From NCBI GenBank assembly GCA_900317215.1, contig ONFW01000235.1, positions 1 through 16,005 of the forward strand: 16,005 nt of DNA. Direction: 5' to 3'. This DNA comes from an uncultured Eubacteriales bacterium (lineage in GTDB: Bacteria > Bacillota > Clostridia > Oscillospirales > Acutalibacteraceae). The first letter of the stretch is position 1. Every line of letters begins with the position of its first letter. The position numbers and the translations under genes were made by a program. The notes beneath the pieces are model-generated. The model worked only from the letters and a program-made list of their open reading frames with translations, made no database searches and was not told the DNA's origin. Below are positions 15,421-16,005 of the stretch, one piece after another.

Positions 15421-16005
15421 ATGAATAACCGTCCATTTAAAAAGCTATTTGCAGTCATAATAGCAGGAGTTATTATCGGCTCTTTGATAGGCTCTCTGGG
15501 GCTTTTCAGGATCATTCCGAAGGGATCTGCAGAAACGATACCTTTAATTGCCGTTGGTCTGATCGTACTCATTATCGACTGCTTTTGTATACGGGGTTGT
15601 ATCCTTTATTTTCTTAGAAGATATGTTTATAGAAACGGGATATCCGTAAAAGGGATCATCAGATCGGCAACAGAGCTTCCTCTTCCGAAAGAGATTAATA
15701 ATGACGAGTGGTGCAGAAGGGTACGTTACTCCTGTATTATTTCCTACAAAGCCGGAGCAAAGGAGTACAATAAAGAATTTCCGCCAACCTGTCTGACCAG
15801 CAAACAGGAATTGTACCCTTTTGCAATAGAGGATAACGCTGAGATCGAAATAAGATATATGAAAACATTCCCCGGAATATCTTTTATTGATAATGAAAAG
15901 CTGAAAGCAGGCGATCAGGCCGAGCATAAGTTTGATATAATAGGCTTATCCATGATACCTTTGACCATTACAGCCTTTTATATTATCCTGCTGATAATGC
16001 TGTAA
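15421..16005 (+). CDS. Small membrane protein, DUF3592-like
   Basis: This is a complete 194-residue protein whose stop coincides with the window end. Spans are at about residues 9-31 and 38-64, then a soluble domain of about 105 residues, then a final span at about 172-193. The soluble part has VKGIIRSATELP, VRYSCIISYKAGAKEYNKEF and IEIRYMKTFPGISFI. These resemble the pattern of DUF3592 proteins (a G.I segment, a Y.p.v.Y strand pair and a v.Y.p..P end). The match is from memory of the pattern and so moderate. Function is unknown in the family. AGGTGAG lies about 8 nt before the ATG, and an extended -10 promoter lies upstream. It is the only plus-strand gene, divergent from the TelA operon, so shared regulation is possible but not shown. 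Confidence 0.85.
   Translation: MNNRPFKKLFAVIIAGVIIGSLIGSLGLFRIIPKGSAETIPLIAVGLIVLIIDCFCIRGCILYFLRRYVYRNGISVKGIIRSATELPLPKEINNDEWCRRVRYSCIISYKAGAKEYNKEFPPTCLTSKQELYPFAIEDNAEIEIRYMKTFPGISFIDNEKLKAGDQAEHKFDIIGLSMIPLTITAFYIILLIML

Overview
The window looks like a chromosomal segment of a low-to-mid GC Firmicute of the Clostridia, most likely Ruminococcus or a near relative. This is an inference from gene families (DUF951, RF1 of the PxT type, OmpR-type two-component genes, TelA), strong GGAGG ribosome binding sites and consensus sigma-A promoters; no rRNA is present to confirm it. Nearly all genes lie on the minus strand. There are no tRNAs, CRISPR arrays, insertion sequences or other mobile elements that I can see.

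Right part, read right to left (15169 to 11496): a three-gene operon encodes an XpaC-like two-span membrane protein, a membrane-anchored protein joining a solute-binding domain to a von Willebrand A domain with an intact metal site, and a TelA-family protein. It has a near-consensus promoter (15245-15217) and a clear intrinsic terminator (11476-11439). To its right, divergently transcribed, is a DUF3592-like membrane protein (15421-16005) with its own extended -10 promoter. Between them lie a second, overlapping plus-strand promoter candidate and a terminator hairpin that together could make a short RNA.

Middle part (11316 to 7681): an ABC ATPase and a large twin FtsX-type permease form a two-gene transporter operon. 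Tandem AGTCAyTTT boxes 11 bp apart lie upstream, at the place where an OmpR-type regulator would bind. The permease starts with TTG and its ribosome binding site sits in the end of the ATPase gene.

Left part (7535 to 1): a consensus promoter (7600-7571) drives a response regulator and sensor kinase (ATGA overlap). They are followed at short spacing by an S41 peptidase anchored by a C-terminal membrane segment, a DUF951 protein, release factor RF1 (prfA), two paralogous two-span membrane proteins of unknown function, and the 5' part of an L-threonylcarbamoyladenylate synthase gene cut by the window edge. A large hairpin (7611-7675) separates the transporter genes from this second gene train. 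The two-component system may control the transporter upstream of it; that is inference from adjacency and the operator-like repeats. The most promising unexplained material is the XpaC-like / solute-binding-VWA / TelA operon, the paralogous pair between prfA and tsaC, and the mirrored promoter region near 15200-15313.
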